Source: Haemaphysalis longicornis
Lineage: Eukaryota; Arthropoda; Arachnida; Ixodida; Ixodidae
Reading direction: 5' to 3'
DNA: 64,000 nt
NCBI GenBank assembly: GCA_013339765.2
Contig: CM023453.1
Coordinates: 87,362,685 to 87,426,684 of the forward strand
This document shows, in pieces, positions 1 to 12,497 of this stretch. A program made the translations under genes and the position numbers. The notes beneath the pieces are model-generated. The model saw only the letters and a program-made list of their open reading frames with translations, made no database searches and was not told the DNA's origin. Each line of letters opens with the position of its first letter. The first letter of the stretch is position 1.

Positions 1-1077
1 GGTCCATCCGTGTATCCCACAACTCCTGCCGCTCGTGCACTTAAAAGCACTGAGCGTTCAAGTGGTCAGAGGTTGTTAAATGCAAGCCCGAGCTCCTTGG
101 CGAGAGCTTTGTTGTCCGGATCAGGCGATTCCATGACAAGGGCGGCGGGTGTACTAGGTTTTACTAGTATTTTTAAAACGGCCGCCGTCTCTGTTAAGGC
201 ACGAGTTCCGGTTCCTGTATAATTCCCACGTGTGGGTGCTATATGGAGTCGATATACTAAGTATCTGTTTCATGTACCGGCTCATATTACGCCATTGTTC
301 ACGTCACGAATGTACAATTTAGCGGGAGATTTAAAATTTTTGGGCTTAAATTGCCATCATTTCTCAGTGAATAAAGCATCGTTCACTTCAGGGAAAGCGC
401 TTGGGGTAGCATGAAAACCTAATCCTTCAAATAAAACAAACTTTCGTTTTGTCTTCATGGCTGCTTTAACATACATGACACAGTTACAGGCATATTGGGT
501 ACACCTTGCCCATCACCTCACGTTTCACAGACAACAGGCTTGCCCAGGCGCGCTAGTTTAGAACCAACATTAATGATTTACGTTCGAAGAGCGTTGTGTT
601 TCTTCCTTTGCATTTGCTTGTTTCAGAAAGCCGCTTCTAGCAATGCAGAAAGCGTTAGGTAATAGTAAGAAAGCAGCTCAAGCTGGTTAGCAGGTTAACA
701 TTGTGCATAGAAGTTTCAAGCGTTTAATCAGCTCCAATATGGAGCCACGAAATTGTTTGGCTGGTTTCTTTTTTGCCTGGCTTTGAATGTTTTTTTCTTT
801 ATAAGCAGCATCCAACGCTCTGCTAATAGTGTGTCTTATCAAAATATTGGTTTTAGCAAGGGCACTGCGATTGCGACTGCCACGGCATCGACCGCTCGGT
901 AATGTTTTGACCAAAACGAAAGCGTCACGCTTAGGTAGTTTGATTGGAAACGTTCATATCGTTGCCTTTGCTGGTGGTAAAACAGACCTAGTGGGAAACT
1001 GTTACTATTCATGCTGGCCAGCCGTTCACTTGCGTGTTCTTCACGGAGCGACACAACGTACTACCGAGCGGTATGTA
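1..1077. other. gene-free stretch with a decayed coding remnant
   Basis: No complete gene is visible. On the minus strand, roughly 220 down to 1, a frame reads a plausible peptide (MESPDPDNKALAKELGL...) that is interrupted by a TGA and then continues (PLERSVLLSARAAGVVGYTD). This looks like a decayed coding fragment, probably from a transposable element, but I do not recognise the family. The remainder is unique-looking AT-rich sequence. Confidence 0.3.
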
Positions 1078-1631
1078 TACAGTCCAGTCCACTTATAACA
1101 ATATCCAAGTGATTAGGAAATCCCATCGTTATATCCGATAATTGTTATAAGCTGGTTGCGAAATAAAAAGACGATACAGAGCTCAAAACATTTTATTCGC
1201 ATGCCAGCAAGGTCGTACTACTACTAATTCGCGGAAAAGAAGCCACAGTCGATCCCATTTGTTTTCCGCATGTGGAGCTAGCGCAAATCTTTTCCAAGAG
1301 CATCTATAGGTGCTTCACCTAGCTGAGGTAAATGTCTTCGGCGGAAACAAAGGCCGCGAGGGACTGTGTCACGCAATGGGCCTCCTACGAAGACACTACC
1401 TGAGTAGGCTGCGCAACCGCGTCATTAGAGTCCTCACTAGCTGTTGCATTTTTGGTGCACAATATAACCGGATTCAATCGTTATATTCGATATCGTGGCA
1501 CTGGAGCATTGTAATAAGCAGTGTTTTTTACGATAGAAAGAATACAAAAGTTGACGGTGCCTATGCTGTTCATCGTTATATCCGATATATTGTTAGAAAA
1601 GGTATCGTTATAAGTGGACTCGGCTCTACTA
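1078..1631. mobile_element. MITE with GTCCACTTATAAC inverted termini
   Basis: The left end, just after a TA at 1078, reads CAGTCCAGTCCACTTATAAC. The reverse complement of the right end contains AGTCCACTTATAACGATA. Similar subterminal blocks (CGTTATATCCGATA) occur at about 1129, 1478 and 1573. The span of about 550 bp holds no transposase frame, so this is a non-autonomous cut-and-paste element. The TA-CAGT start resembles pogo/Tigger-type elements of the Tc1/mariner superfamily; that assignment is inferred. Confidence 0.6.
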
Positions 1632-2784
1632 TGAAAAGGCCTTATACAGGCAAAATTTGTCAAGTAAGCAGTCGTTAATAAAACGCCTAGTAAGCTCGCG
1701 TACTCTGATAAGTCCGTACCACTATTGAGCGAACTCTACTAATTGTGGTGGTGGCTAGTGAACCAGCGATATTTGCCGGAAGAAACTTTGTAGCGTCACA
1801 GATCGAGCGCTGGCAGCCTCACCGTCGCAGCAAGCGACGTGAGCGGCTTTTGCCATATCTCATCTTCACCTTCGCTTGTGCGCCGAAATGTTCGTGGTTT
1901 AGTCCTAATTTGGCGCGTAACATATAAGTTAAAGAGAGCCGTTAAAACCTGGTGACCCCGCCTCCTAACGACGTTAAAAAGTAGAGCTACCCCCTTTGCT
2001 TACAACGCGCACATAAGCAGCGGTCCGTAGAGGGAACCCCCCGATCCTCCTTAGGACAGCCATCTTGGACCGCTTTGCACGCCTCCTATATTGCGTGCCC
2101 TTTGCGATATTTGCATTTTCAAGTGCGCCTCAATATCCCACGCCAGTGTATGCTACATGCTTGCGTAAATACGTAGGCTTATATATATTTTAATACAATG
2201 CTAACCTGTTCATTTGCTTGCATGATACGATGTAATGGGAGCCTCGCCTCAGCAGTTTTACTGCCCAAAGCCACAACTAGGTTTTACAACACCCAAGCAA
2301 AGCACCGAAATACGCACATATCGTCCGCTCGTGGTGCGCACTGGTCTTCTGCCTAATAGGCACACAGGAAAAAATGCGGCATTTTAGTCTGCTAATGATG
2401 CTGGCGTGCATGTTGCTACGGGGGCCCGATCACTCTTTCATCCGCCATTGCCGTTTTCCGCAGCGCCACCTGTAGGAGCTGGAGAGAGTGGATACCCACC
2501 CTAAATACTCCGACACACACCTAAGGAACGTTGCGCGCAGGGTTAGGGTTGCTAATACAGTAGAATATTTCGTAATATAAAAAATAAAAACATGCACGCA
2601 CGTTAGCTATCCATGAACACAAAATATATTAAAAAATTTTCGATAAAACAAAAAGGTGATCGGAAAGAACGAAAAGGTGGGACGGACGCGTCAACATGTA
2701 AAGGCAGGTCCTTGCAAGTAATTTGTAACGAACGGCAGGAAATACATCGAGTGAAACTGTGTGCACATGTCGTGATGTTGAATT

Positions 2785-3255
2785 ACAATGGCAGATCCGG
2801 AACGTGCCGACTCCGCGAAGAGCAGCCGCTTTGGAACGCAGCCGCTCCCGCCGGAGCAAAGTGCCGAACCGTGATGGGAACAGTAAATCCCCAGCATTCC
2901 TTGCGTCGCCCCTTTCCGAAATCGTGTGCGCTGGATGTATAGTGCCTAGCATATACTACTGGAGGGGGCAGAGAAGGCGAGCACTGACCGGAAGCGCAGA
3001 CGGCGGCGAAGTCATGCGAAAAAAGTGAGCGCCCTAATGAGTTCCGGCCGACTCCGCCGATTTCGGTGGAGCAACTTTTCTTGCTCCTCGGAGCGATCTC
3101 GGCTGCGACGGCGCTCCCGATCTGTCATTGAAACAGGATTCGGTTGCTCCCGATCTGCCATTGGAACGCGTCTGCTCCAGACGGAGCAGGAAGGTTGCTC
3201 CGGAAGGGCTCTGGATCTGCCATTGGAATTCAGTCCGGATCTGCTATTGGAAATG
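2785..3255. repeat. cluster of GATCTGCCATTGGAA-like motifs
   Basis: Four near-identical direct motifs of the form GATCTG(C/T)(C/T)ATTG(G/A)AA lie between about 3115 and 3255. An inverted copy (CAATGGCAGATCCGGA) lies near 2787. Each contains an ATTGG (inverted CCAAT) core or a one-base variant. The sequence around them is GC-rich with repeated GCTCC and GGAGC blocks. It could be a decayed minisatellite or a remnant promoter-like array; neither can be settled from sequence. Confidence 0.4.
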
Positions 3256-3515
3256 GCCAGTCAAACAAGATAAACAATGAAAATCGCAGGGAAAGCAGCA
3301 ACACCACTTTCGATAAAACGGACGTAGGTGTTTCGATAAAGCGGCATTCGCTGAAACGGTAATCCCTAAGATGGCCAAGGCTTCGATAAAACGGCGTTCG
3401 ATAAGCTGTCTGGGAACCGATTTTAGGTCCGAATCCCACGACCGCCACTCGCCTCCTTGAATGACATGTTTATCAGTACCTGATTATCTGACAGGGGCTA
3501 AAAGAAAGCAATAGT

Positions 3516-3550
3516 AGTGCCTAGAATATACTGGCAGATTCTAGGCACTA
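3516..3550. repeat. short hairpin carrying the AGTGCCTAGAATATACT motif
   Basis: AGTGCCTAGAATATACT is followed, after a few bases, by ATTCTAGGCACTA, giving a 13-bp-arm hairpin. The same 17-mer, with one substitution, occurs at 2941-2957, and inverted at 33511-33526 inside another inverted-repeat element. It is probably a fragment of a dispersed repeat family. Confidence 0.5.
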
Positions 3551-4479
3551 TAGCAATAGGCTCAAATCGTGGGACCATCACTGACCGCTGCCGTTGGCAC
3601 TCAATGTTGCTATCTTTACTGTGCTATCTCCCTGCCTGGCTCCCGTCTCTTGAGTCGTTAGTCATCGTATGTAGGTTCACGGTGTTTAACTCACAACCGG
3701 GTCGTGGTTTAACTGAAGCGCATATGCACTTCGAGAAACGAAAACACGCAAAACGAACGTTCCTACATGAGGAATAAAAAAAGCGGCCGCTGTAGCCGGG
3801 AATCGAATTTTCTGCAAATTCTAAAGACCTCTCCGTGCGTCAACGCCGTGCGTCAACTTCAGCTAATTCATTTGGCCCTGACTGTTTTTTTTTTTTTTTT
3901 TTTGCTGTGCTATTTCAGGTGCCACACCACCAGAACATCTGCCAGCTGGAGTGCCCATTCTTAAAAAGATGGCCAGCAGGTGCGTTTCTAAGTATTGCGC
4001 ATGTTTAAGCACAAGAACAACAACCACAAGAACAACAACAAAAAACACGAAAGGGCATGAGTGAAGGGGTCGTTCGCAAACGCCACCAGGAATACGTCTC
4101 CTCCAGAAGGCAGTCTCTGGGCCCGTTGACCTTGACTGAGAAGAAACAGAGGGCATGGGCCGTTGCCCTCCTGATGGCTCAGTACCCCTCCTTCCTTTTT
4201 TCTACTGAACTAAATCCCCCCCACGCCGCCTCTTTCGCAGCCCGTGCCATCAGCATACTTGTCCCTTAGTCACCCTCCCCTTCCTGCATTCCACTTTCCT
4301 TTTTCTGCTGATCGCTATCTCCGCTTGACTTCGCAGTCGTCAACGGTGCTAGGTGCCGGCCACCACGTGGGCGGAGGCAACCAGTGCAGGAGAGTCGCCC
4401 GCCGTAGACCACTGGGGGACGTTGTCCGGCGTGTCCGCCTGCAGGGAACGCCAAGCCGAGCCAGGAAGCCGCATCGAAC

Positions 4480-4515
4480 ATGGCCTCAGCACGCAGGATT
4501 TTGCGCAGCATGAAG
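4480..4515 (+). CDS. candidate first coding exon (12 codons)
   Basis: An ATG in good context (GAACATGG) opens a 12-codon frame (MASARRILRSMK) that runs into a consensus donor, AAG|GTAAGA, in phase 0. A pyrimidine-rich tract ending TTCGCAG at 4337 could be an acceptor, making an exon of 4338-4515 with part of the 5'UTR. The first identified exon of the GRAMD4-like gene (25315) starts in phase 0 and lacks an upstream in-frame ATG, so this exon could supply its start across a 20.8-kb intron. Phase agreement alone has a one-in-three chance, and intermediate exons are possible, so the link is weak. It may equally belong to an unrelated transcript or be spurious. Confidence 0.25.
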
Positions 4516-7500
4516 GTAAGACCACGTGCTGGTATTGTTACGGCGGCAATTGTTGCGCGTTACAGCTCCAGCGTGTTCTTTTTGTTCGTTTGTTCATTCA
4601 CGTTCGCGAGCACGTGCAGAGCGCACGGCTGTCATTCCACTGCCTCTGTCTTCGCGCGCCTGCATAGGACTGTATCGTTAAAAAACGCTGCTTGCATAGC
4701 TTCGCTGGAAAAGTTTGAACTTTGTGACCGTAGGGCTCCGTCACAAAATTTGAACTTTGCGATGGAGGGCTCGCCAAATGTGTATCCGTCGGACATAACC
4801 TCATTGTACTAAATTATGGGAAGCTGTGCGTTTTCGCTGTCTCTGTAAACGACCGTAGATTTGAATTATGCGCCGATTTAAAATTTTCCAAAGCGCAGTG
4901 TTCACTCTTATCTCCGTGATATAAGGAGATGTACAGTAAAATCGACAGTTTTGCTAGTTGCTGTTGATACATCGTTAAGTAGCCCTTGAAACAGGACGAC
5001 GGCAGACGTGTTTCAACATTGCAATGCTTTTTCTTTTTTTATACTGAATCGCGGCCCGCTTAATCAGCGGATCAAAGTGCGCACCAAATCGCGTATTACT
5101 TCCAGCTTTTCGCTATTTTGTTTTTCGAGAGCCGAGGTACCGGTTGCTGCACGTGTCTATTAAACGTTGTTTTCCTTTTGCTGCGCGTTATTTCAGCGAG
5201 TATGATGACTCATCCTGAATTATGTTCTGCGGCGAACATACGAGCGTATCATGCGGCAGCGAGGATATTTGCACAGTTTTTTTTATATTCCTGTTTTGTT
5301 AACTTAAATACTGCGACGTCACAGGCAGGAAGATGTCCATGGAATCCGGTTAATGTAAAATTTGCTCGTCGGGCCGGTGGTTGTTCGCACCTCGTGTGAG
5401 CACGTGCAGCACAAAACTGATTAGCTCCGTCTTCGATTGTCCCTTAAATTTTTGGTTTGGAGTTGTTCGTCTTCGGTTGAGGGCAGTGCTGCCACGTGGC
5501 CGAGATTCCCTGCGGAAAATCGGTATCCGCTTTTATCGCTGTACTAAAAGGGAGAAGCGACGGAATTGGCCGCGCTGACTGCTGGTGCGAGAGCGAGATT
5601 AAACTTTGGGTTCATCGAGCGCTGATGAGAAGCCTCCTAGTCGGGGTAGCCCTGGGCTTCACTGGACTAGATACGCTAGATTGCTCAGTTGGCGAACATA
5701 TGCTGCATAAGATCTACCTACATTTCTTTTCTTCATGTTTGATGTGTTCGAAATGTGAGATAAAGCGGCAAAACCGTCTGGCTTCGGACATTCCCAACAA
5801 TATAAACATGCAGCGACGCGGCATATGGATAGGCCTCGTTACGCGGTTTAAGCGGGCGACGTGTTGAGGAACCAGACTCAAGGCCATGGCTCCGCTAAAG
5901 ACGCGCTTTAATCCCCTTTTCTTTCACTAGTTCCCGGTGACGATCATATCCCCCATTAACCGGTCGCGGAATAAATGGTCCCAACTTCAGACTAAGAAGA
6001 AATACACTAGGTCACACCACTACTGCACCTATGCATGAGCGCCTGTATGAGGGAAGGAAGCGGGTTAATGTCTTTTTGCACAATGTATTTTGAATTTGTT
6101 GGTATATACTCTATTTGTTAAGGATAAAATGCGGTATACAATTTTTGTTGCACGTGTACGTTATCGCGTGCTTCCTTTGCTTGCTTTTTTTTTTTTCTGT
6201 TGTTATTCCGCATACCAGGCAAACCAGTGGCAGACATTTCATGAAAATCAGCGTGTACTGGGCAGCCCTGGGCCGGTGTTTAAAGCGAATACAATACGGG
6301 AGGGCCACAGTTTTCGTCATGAATGCAGTTTTCTTATGAAGCGTAGCAACACAACTGTTGTTTAAATTAAGCTGGCTGACGTGCAATACTCGCAAGGATA
6401 CAAAATTTTGTTCACGCTTGAGAAGCGAGTCCCACTTGAGCCAGTTCGTTGAGCCTATTTACAGTGAGCCTATTTAGGTTATGTAAAGTATCAAAAATGG
6501 GAGTGGGCCGGTACTGCTGACCGTCAGTCAACATAGAGCTGTACTGGTGCATTGCGCTCGCCGATCTGTCGCTATTTCGAAAAGGAACTTTACTCGATGA
6601 ATGGTTTATTGCGTTAGCTAAGCTGCCTTGCTGTGCTCACCACCTGAAATGCTTCGATATCTGCATCTCGAGTCAAGCGAAGCGACACTAATGAAGATTT
6701 TACACCTCGATAACGTTGCAGCTTAGAAACTCTTGTTTTCCTCCGAAAATAGGCAATACTTAACTATTATTACGCCTTTTCTTATGCTGCAAGGTTTAAA
6801 AGACTGCTGGCTAACATGCTTTGTTCATTTTGTCGCCGTGTTCCGGGAGCGTGAATTAAGTCGTGCTTAGGGCAGCAGGTGAGCTCATACTCGAAATTTG
6901 TCACCCACCATGGACAGCAAACTTTACTGTTCGCAACTGCATTTGAGCACAAATATATGCAGTTTATTCGCGCAAACAAATAAACATGTTTTTGCTCGTC
7001 TTGCTGGCGGCTTTACGCTGCCAAAATTACGAGAACCAAAGACAATCACACGTCATGGTTCAATGAAAAGCAGGCGATTGCTGCAGGTTGATGTACCACC
7101 GGTGCCCCTTCGCGACGCCCCATAAAATGCAAAGGTCCCAACAGGAAAAGGGGGGAGTAGTGCACTCGCTTCGGTAGCATATTTCTTTGCTTGAGATGGC
7201 CCTCATTGCCCTCTTTAGAAGAAATTGGCCATGGTGCTGACTGTCGTGACAGCCTAACTTGGCCAGTGGCTCCGCCGATGCTTGCGATCAGACGTGCGCA
7301 TGTCTCGAGACTGCCTGTCACCAAACTCAATTACTATAGCGTCTCGCCACAGGTGCGGCTTCCTCGAACACGGCCGGATTCACAAAACTACCTTCTTAAA
7401 CAGGGAGGGAGCGTGGAGTCTGTTACTGAGAAAACTTCGGGAAGGGGGGGGGGGGCACTCACTACGCACGCACCCGTGAAGTGCTTGCTCACAAGAAACT

Positions 7501-8912
7501 GATGGCTCTTTTTTCTGAGGCATGCCTCTACGTATTCTGTAAATCATGGCGCCGCATGTTTCCCACGTGGCTTCTTTTTTTCCCCCCTGTTTTGCAAGTA
7601 GCACATTCATTAGTTTTATAGTGACACGGCAGATAATTGGAATAACGATATTTTGACCAACCAAAAAGTCGAAAACAGACAAAATGAAAATATTACAAAA
7701 ATCAAGTAACGAAAGAGATAGATAAGTAATACATAAGAATAGGCTTCGTGCAGTGAAGTTTGCCGAGCGAGCGCAGCGCCATCTACCGCGCCTCCGCGCA
7801 ACATTAGGTAGGCCGAGCCGCACCGTCCTGGCCGACCGCCTGCTTTAGGCACTGTGCACGCGCCCTTGCAAGGACGTCTATCAAGTGGTTAGGTGCGCTT
7901 AAGTGGCTTAAGTTTGCGGAATACGCTGCAACGGCGACAGGATGGAGTGTTATCGACCGAGAGAGGCTTTAAAGAAACAAAGCGCAGAGAAGGAAAGCTA
8001 CCGCCTTCGCTGCCTTGAATCGTTACCGAGTTGGGAAGGCTGTCACGCATCACAGGCTGGCGTATGTTTCCTTGAAATTTTTAGAAATTACAACGGCGAT
8101 GGCTACCAAGCAGATTACATGCTGCTGTCAAAGTAAAGTATATCGATTTGCCAGCTGGTAATACTTAGTGAAGCTTACAATAAAATTCTCCTCTTAGTGA
8201 ATACTGCGCGCATTGGCAGTATTTGCACGAAGGTTGGTTTCTCTGCATTGTGCATGCGTCTTCCGCGGCGTTTCTAATGAAATTCATGCGGCACGTAACA
8301 CTTGCCCGCATTTTAATGTAGAGGAATCTAATTGGGCTGCAACATCTCACCCCTTTTTTGGAAAAAAATATGATTGTTTTTAAACAACGTAGGATCATTT
8401 TTTTTTGGAAAAAAAAGCTGTCAAAAAGTCATAATACCTGCATCAGTAAACGGTATAAAAGCAGCGCATGTAGATTTTCGCGCTGCAAATAAATGCTGTT
8501 CAATAAAACAAAGTCGTTTTAACGGGGCTCACAACAGCAACTTCAGAGAACAACAAAAAATAAATTGAGCTTATGATGATTCTAATATTTGGAGGCCCTG
8601 CTCACCCCGTAAAAAAGAAGAGGTAGTCTTAAATCCTTCACGTGCATTTCCTGGGGGGCTTACAGCGAAACCCGTGTACAGCGGGAATTTATTCACGGAA
8701 AAGGAGCCGGAAGGCACAGAGGTTGTATTCTTCCTTTCGCTCCTGGGGCGATGCTGCTTGACCTCGCGCACGCAGCAAGAAAACGCGCTCGCTCCGTGAT
8801 TTCGGGATGGGACGAACCGGCACCGGCGGAAACGAACTGTCAGGGGCGAAGAGAAAGACGCATTCTGGGAATTTTTGGCAATAATTCAAGCCGTGAAATT
8901 GAAAATCGTCGT
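4516..8912. other. gene-free stretch
   Basis: No gene or recognisable transposon protein is seen. A short direct duplication is present at 4710-4772 (TTTGAACTTTG followed by an 11-14 base spacer, twice). Small homopolymer tracts occur near 6186 (T) and 7446 (G). It would be intronic if the 4480 exon belongs to the downstream split gene. Confidence 0.35.
4710..4772. repeat. short direct duplication
   Basis: TTTGAACTTTGTGACCGTAG is followed by TTTGAACTTTGCGATGGAG about 36 bases downstream, each followed by GGGCTC. It is a small imperfect tandem repeat with no evident function. Confidence 0.5.
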
Positions 8913-9104
8913 CAGGTTCGTTTCCCGGCCGCAGCGGCCGCTTTTCCGATACGGGCGAAAAGCGAAAACACCTGTGTGTTCGAGATTCCGCCCACGTGAA
9001 AGATCCCTGCAGGTGGTCAAAATTAATCCCGATTCCTCCGCTACGGCGCGCCTCATAGCCTGTCTGGCGTCGGCGAGTTGAACCGCACAATCAATCAATC
9101 AATC
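8913..9104 (+). mobile_element. tRNA-derived SINE, 5'-truncated (Ruka-like)
   Basis: The sequence matches the full copy at 62775-63009 from the B-box region onward: GGTTCG..CCCGGCCGC, the CTGTGTGTTCGAGATTCCG block, CTACGGCGCGCCTCAT, and a tail of CAAT repeats (CAATCAATCAATC). The A-box half of the tRNA-like head is missing or unrecognisable. It resembles the tick SINE family named Ruka; the family name is from memory, while the relation between the copies in this window is directly visible. Confidence 0.75.
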
Positions 9105-9848
9105 GAAAATAGCCGCCAGTTGGTGCGCAGTTCTCTATGCTTCCCACCCGCCTGATCTACATTGGAGCCCACGTATTTAAGGTAATTATACTTGCTTTGA
9201 AGTCAATGCTACTAGCACGTAGCGCAGCGTACAGACCGCACTACAACCAAACAATCGATCCTGTGAGACGGAGAACCGTACTCGCGAAACCACGGTGGTC
9301 GGATTTCAAGTATCCGAACAAAACTGCTTCTTTCCAATGCTGTGAACAGCTAATTAATTTGAGCTTTCTAGCGGAAACACAAATTCACTGAAAAAACTAT
9401 GCGGAAACGTGAAAACGTGCGCACGAAATGCTCCACCTGCGTTCTGGCTACGGTGGCACTGGGAAGCTAATATCGCTTGCCCCCCCTCCTCCGTACGCGT
9501 AGTCAAAAGTTCAGACTCCAGTCTATTCCTATCCCGGTACGGTAGACATACTGCAGTATGTTTTTCTTGGTATAAAACTTAAAAATTGCGTATACTACAC
9601 TTCATCCAGTGCCGCCAAGCAGGAGCGCAACCGAAACCCGAGCACGCTGGTGAGCGGTGGCCGAACCCAGTATTTTTTCTTAATCCCCGATTGCGGTGTT
9701 CGGTTGTCCCGGCTCAGTGTCGCCCTCTGTTCACTGCACGGCGCCTATATTCGTCTTCAACGTATAACAAACGCGAAGACTAAAATAAAAAAAAAGGCCG
9801 GAGAAGAAAGGCGGGAAATACGAATAAAAAAATTCCCAAAACGGGCCA

Positions 9849-9990
9849 ATCGTGTAATGCCCTGCACTTTCACAAAAATGCATGGTTGGCAGAAATAGCG
9901 CGTTTAATCGTTATAATAGCGTACATTACGATAACCGGTTTAATGGGATCTTTAAAAAAACAAAGAAAACAAAAATAAGGAAAATAAAGA
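9849..9990 (+). repeat. solo copy of the 154-bp AT-rich repeat
   Basis: It shares with the array at 37570-38060 the ordered blocks GTGTAATGCCCTGCA, TTTCACAAAAATGCA, TAATCGTTATAATAGCGTA and TTTAAAAAAACAAAG, with the same spacing. A single diverged unit lies here, nearly 28 kb from the array, so the unit is dispersed as well as tandem. Confidence 0.6.
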
Positions 9991-12430
9991 AATTATAAAC
10001 TGCACTCCAGCAAGATACAACAAATTTAAACAGAGAACCCACGTGGAGTTTTATAGAATCATTTTGCCCGAAGAGGTGTGCCTGGGACCGTCTGTTCCGG
10101 GCCATAAGTTCCAGGACCATTTGTTCCTACTTTCGGGTTGGGACCATTTGTTTCGGGCCATTTGTTCCTACACCGTTCCGGACCTACTCGAGTTCGAATT
10201 AAGGGGCTTCGTTATACGTAGACTTCATGTGGGCTTGACCGGCCCAAACATACCGTTCGAATATCCATAAATTCGAATTATTGAAGTTCGAAATAACCAG
10301 CTTTCACTGCGATAGGGGGCCAGCACAGGCGAGACCGGTGCTGCGATCGTCTTGAGGTCATAAACGGATGCCTCATCCTACCTGGCTCCGGTATTGGGAA
10401 GTAGCACACTGCATTCAGTTGTGTTCGCGTGTTACTCTTTTGTTCATTCACGCTGTGGGAAGCGTAATGCAGGCATTGCTGACCACATACATAATATGTA
10501 TATTTATTTCTAATACCTAACTGGTTTTCGCCTGTTCGCACTGAGCTAAACCAAACAGGAAAGATGGGGATGTTCGGAATTTGCTTGGGCAATTTAACGG
10601 ATTCCTCAACATGCCTTATGCCTGTCAGAAATACCGAACTTATCTTTGCCCGAAAATGTTACCCATACAGTTGCCCCCTCAAAAAAAAAAAGTCACAAAT
10701 GTGCCCGCCAACGTTTTCTTTTCGTTTTCATTCATTACTCGCAGGTATAGAAATTTCGTTGCTTTCTTTGGAAACGACCGTTGTTGATGGCGACCGGCTG
10801 GTGTGAATGGCTTTCAAACAAAATTAGCTATGTCAGCGATGTTTTACCTGTCTATTACCGCCTCTGTAAGCCGCGTACTGCCCCTGCATAGCGTGCAACT
10901 CCAAAACGCACACCTCCCCTCCGTGGCGCATATCTCCCGGAGTGCCGTGCGCATGCAAGCACGGCAACTAAACTCGGCATGCGGCCGCTGTATTTTCACA
11001 AAGAGGGCAACACGAGGCAATGCAAGTGGAGAAAGCTGTGCATAGAAGCACTTGTGCCAGCTGCTATTGTTTTTACTTCTTCGGAACCACGTGATTGCGT
11101 GTATGAAAAACACGTGCAACGCCGAGTGAAACGTGCAAGTCAAGGTTAGCTGGATAAATGCGTATAAATCGCTCGAAAGGAATCCCTACGAGGGCTTTTA
11201 CTGATTTTTAAAGACGGCTACTAAAACGCAGAAATTTTGGTCTGTGTTCTGTCTGTCTGTGACTCGATTCAGCCACCCGGACAAAGTGAAGTAAAATTGC
11301 GCAATAGCTCTATATACTCGCAGCCAAATCTAAACGTCTAAGCCCGGCGTCCCTGTTCATAGTTGTTAACATTGTTGAGCAAGAACAAGACATTACGCCA
11401 ATATAATGCAGAAAATCAATACAGAAGTCATATTTGCAGTGTTCCTTTATTTCAAAATTCATATCTGCTTGGTTTTTGTGGCAGGAAATGAAATACTACT
11501 GTTGCGTACGGGAAGGCCGACCCGAGCTCCGTCGCCTCCGACATACGTGTGGTAGCGTGGTTTGAAGCGAGCGGCCAGCCAATGTTGCAGCCGTGAGGAA
11601 GTCCAGAAGCCGTAGCCAAAGCGTAACTTGTTTACTTCACAGCGAGAGATGAGGCGAAGCCAAAGAACAATGCCCCGAAGGGCGAGGTTACAGTACAGGA
11701 CTGGAGCAGAGGGACAGAATTGATTCACTGCTCGAACAGGAATGAGGTATAGTGCTTGGGGGGTTTTGTTTATACCCAAAACGCCAACGGTCGAAACAAG
11801 CGTTCCCTCTAGATTGCGTACACGTTACGAACGGCACAGACACACACACCACTCTTTCCAGAGTTCGTGAGCAGTCGTTAGTTGCGGTGCACGCTGAATC
11901 CGAGAGAGGGGAGAGAGGAGGTCTCCGCAGCGGACGCGGGGCCTCCGTGTCCTTGGGACAGGTCTTGGCCTGTTGCGTCGGCACGCCATCGAAGTTTGAT
12001 CGCGCCGATAGATAGGCGCCAGAGATCCAGGCTTGTCACAGCTTGCTTGAATTGTCTGCGGCAAGTGTGAGTCACTGATAGGGAGGGCCTGCTTGAAAGT
12101 TGCACGTAGTGAGGCTTCGCCGCACAGCCCAGGAGTGTTGAAACAAAGCCCAGCGGCGGGCTCATTCGTAACACTACATTGCCAGCGCTACCTCTAGGAG
12201 GCATTTAAAAAATCAAAGGGAAATAGCAACGAAAGGTTCCACTGGATGGGTTGCACGTTCCGTTCGGAACGCTCGTGCTGCAGGGTATCGTGGTCCTATA
12301 AACATTGTAGTAGGGTGCCTCACTTCACGCGCGTCTCCGCCGTAAGGCAGCGCTGGCATCGAGGTCCCCGACTTGGAACAGTGGAACGCAGTCAATTTAT
12401 TTAATGCTGGGCATTCGCTTGGATCATGTC

Positions 12431-12497
12431 GAGGTGGAGCAATCGGATAGACCCTGGCAACATAACGTGAGGGTTCGATTCCGGCCACGGGAATCGT
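12431..12497 (+). mobile_element. tRNA-like SINE head fragment
   Basis: The segment carries a degenerate A-box-like stretch (GTGGAGCAATCGGATAG) and a good B-box (GGGTTCGATTCC) followed by GGCCACGGGAATCG. Spacing and composition resemble the fragment at 51675-51750, which suggests a second tRNA-derived SINE family. No cloverleaf that would pass as a functional tRNA can be drawn. Confidence 0.45.

Larger units (their letters stand above)
1632..4337. other. gene-free stretch
   Basis: I see no supportable gene. The stretch contains a short motif cluster (2785-3255), a small hairpin (3516-3550) and a T-run near 3885. Open frames here are short, mutually overlapping on both strands and show no recognisable domain. 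Confidence 0.4.

Noticed and set aside
2538..2556. Telomere-like AGGGTTAGGGTT
   Set aside because: Only two units are present; arthropod telomeres are TTAGG arrays, and this is within ordinary sequence.
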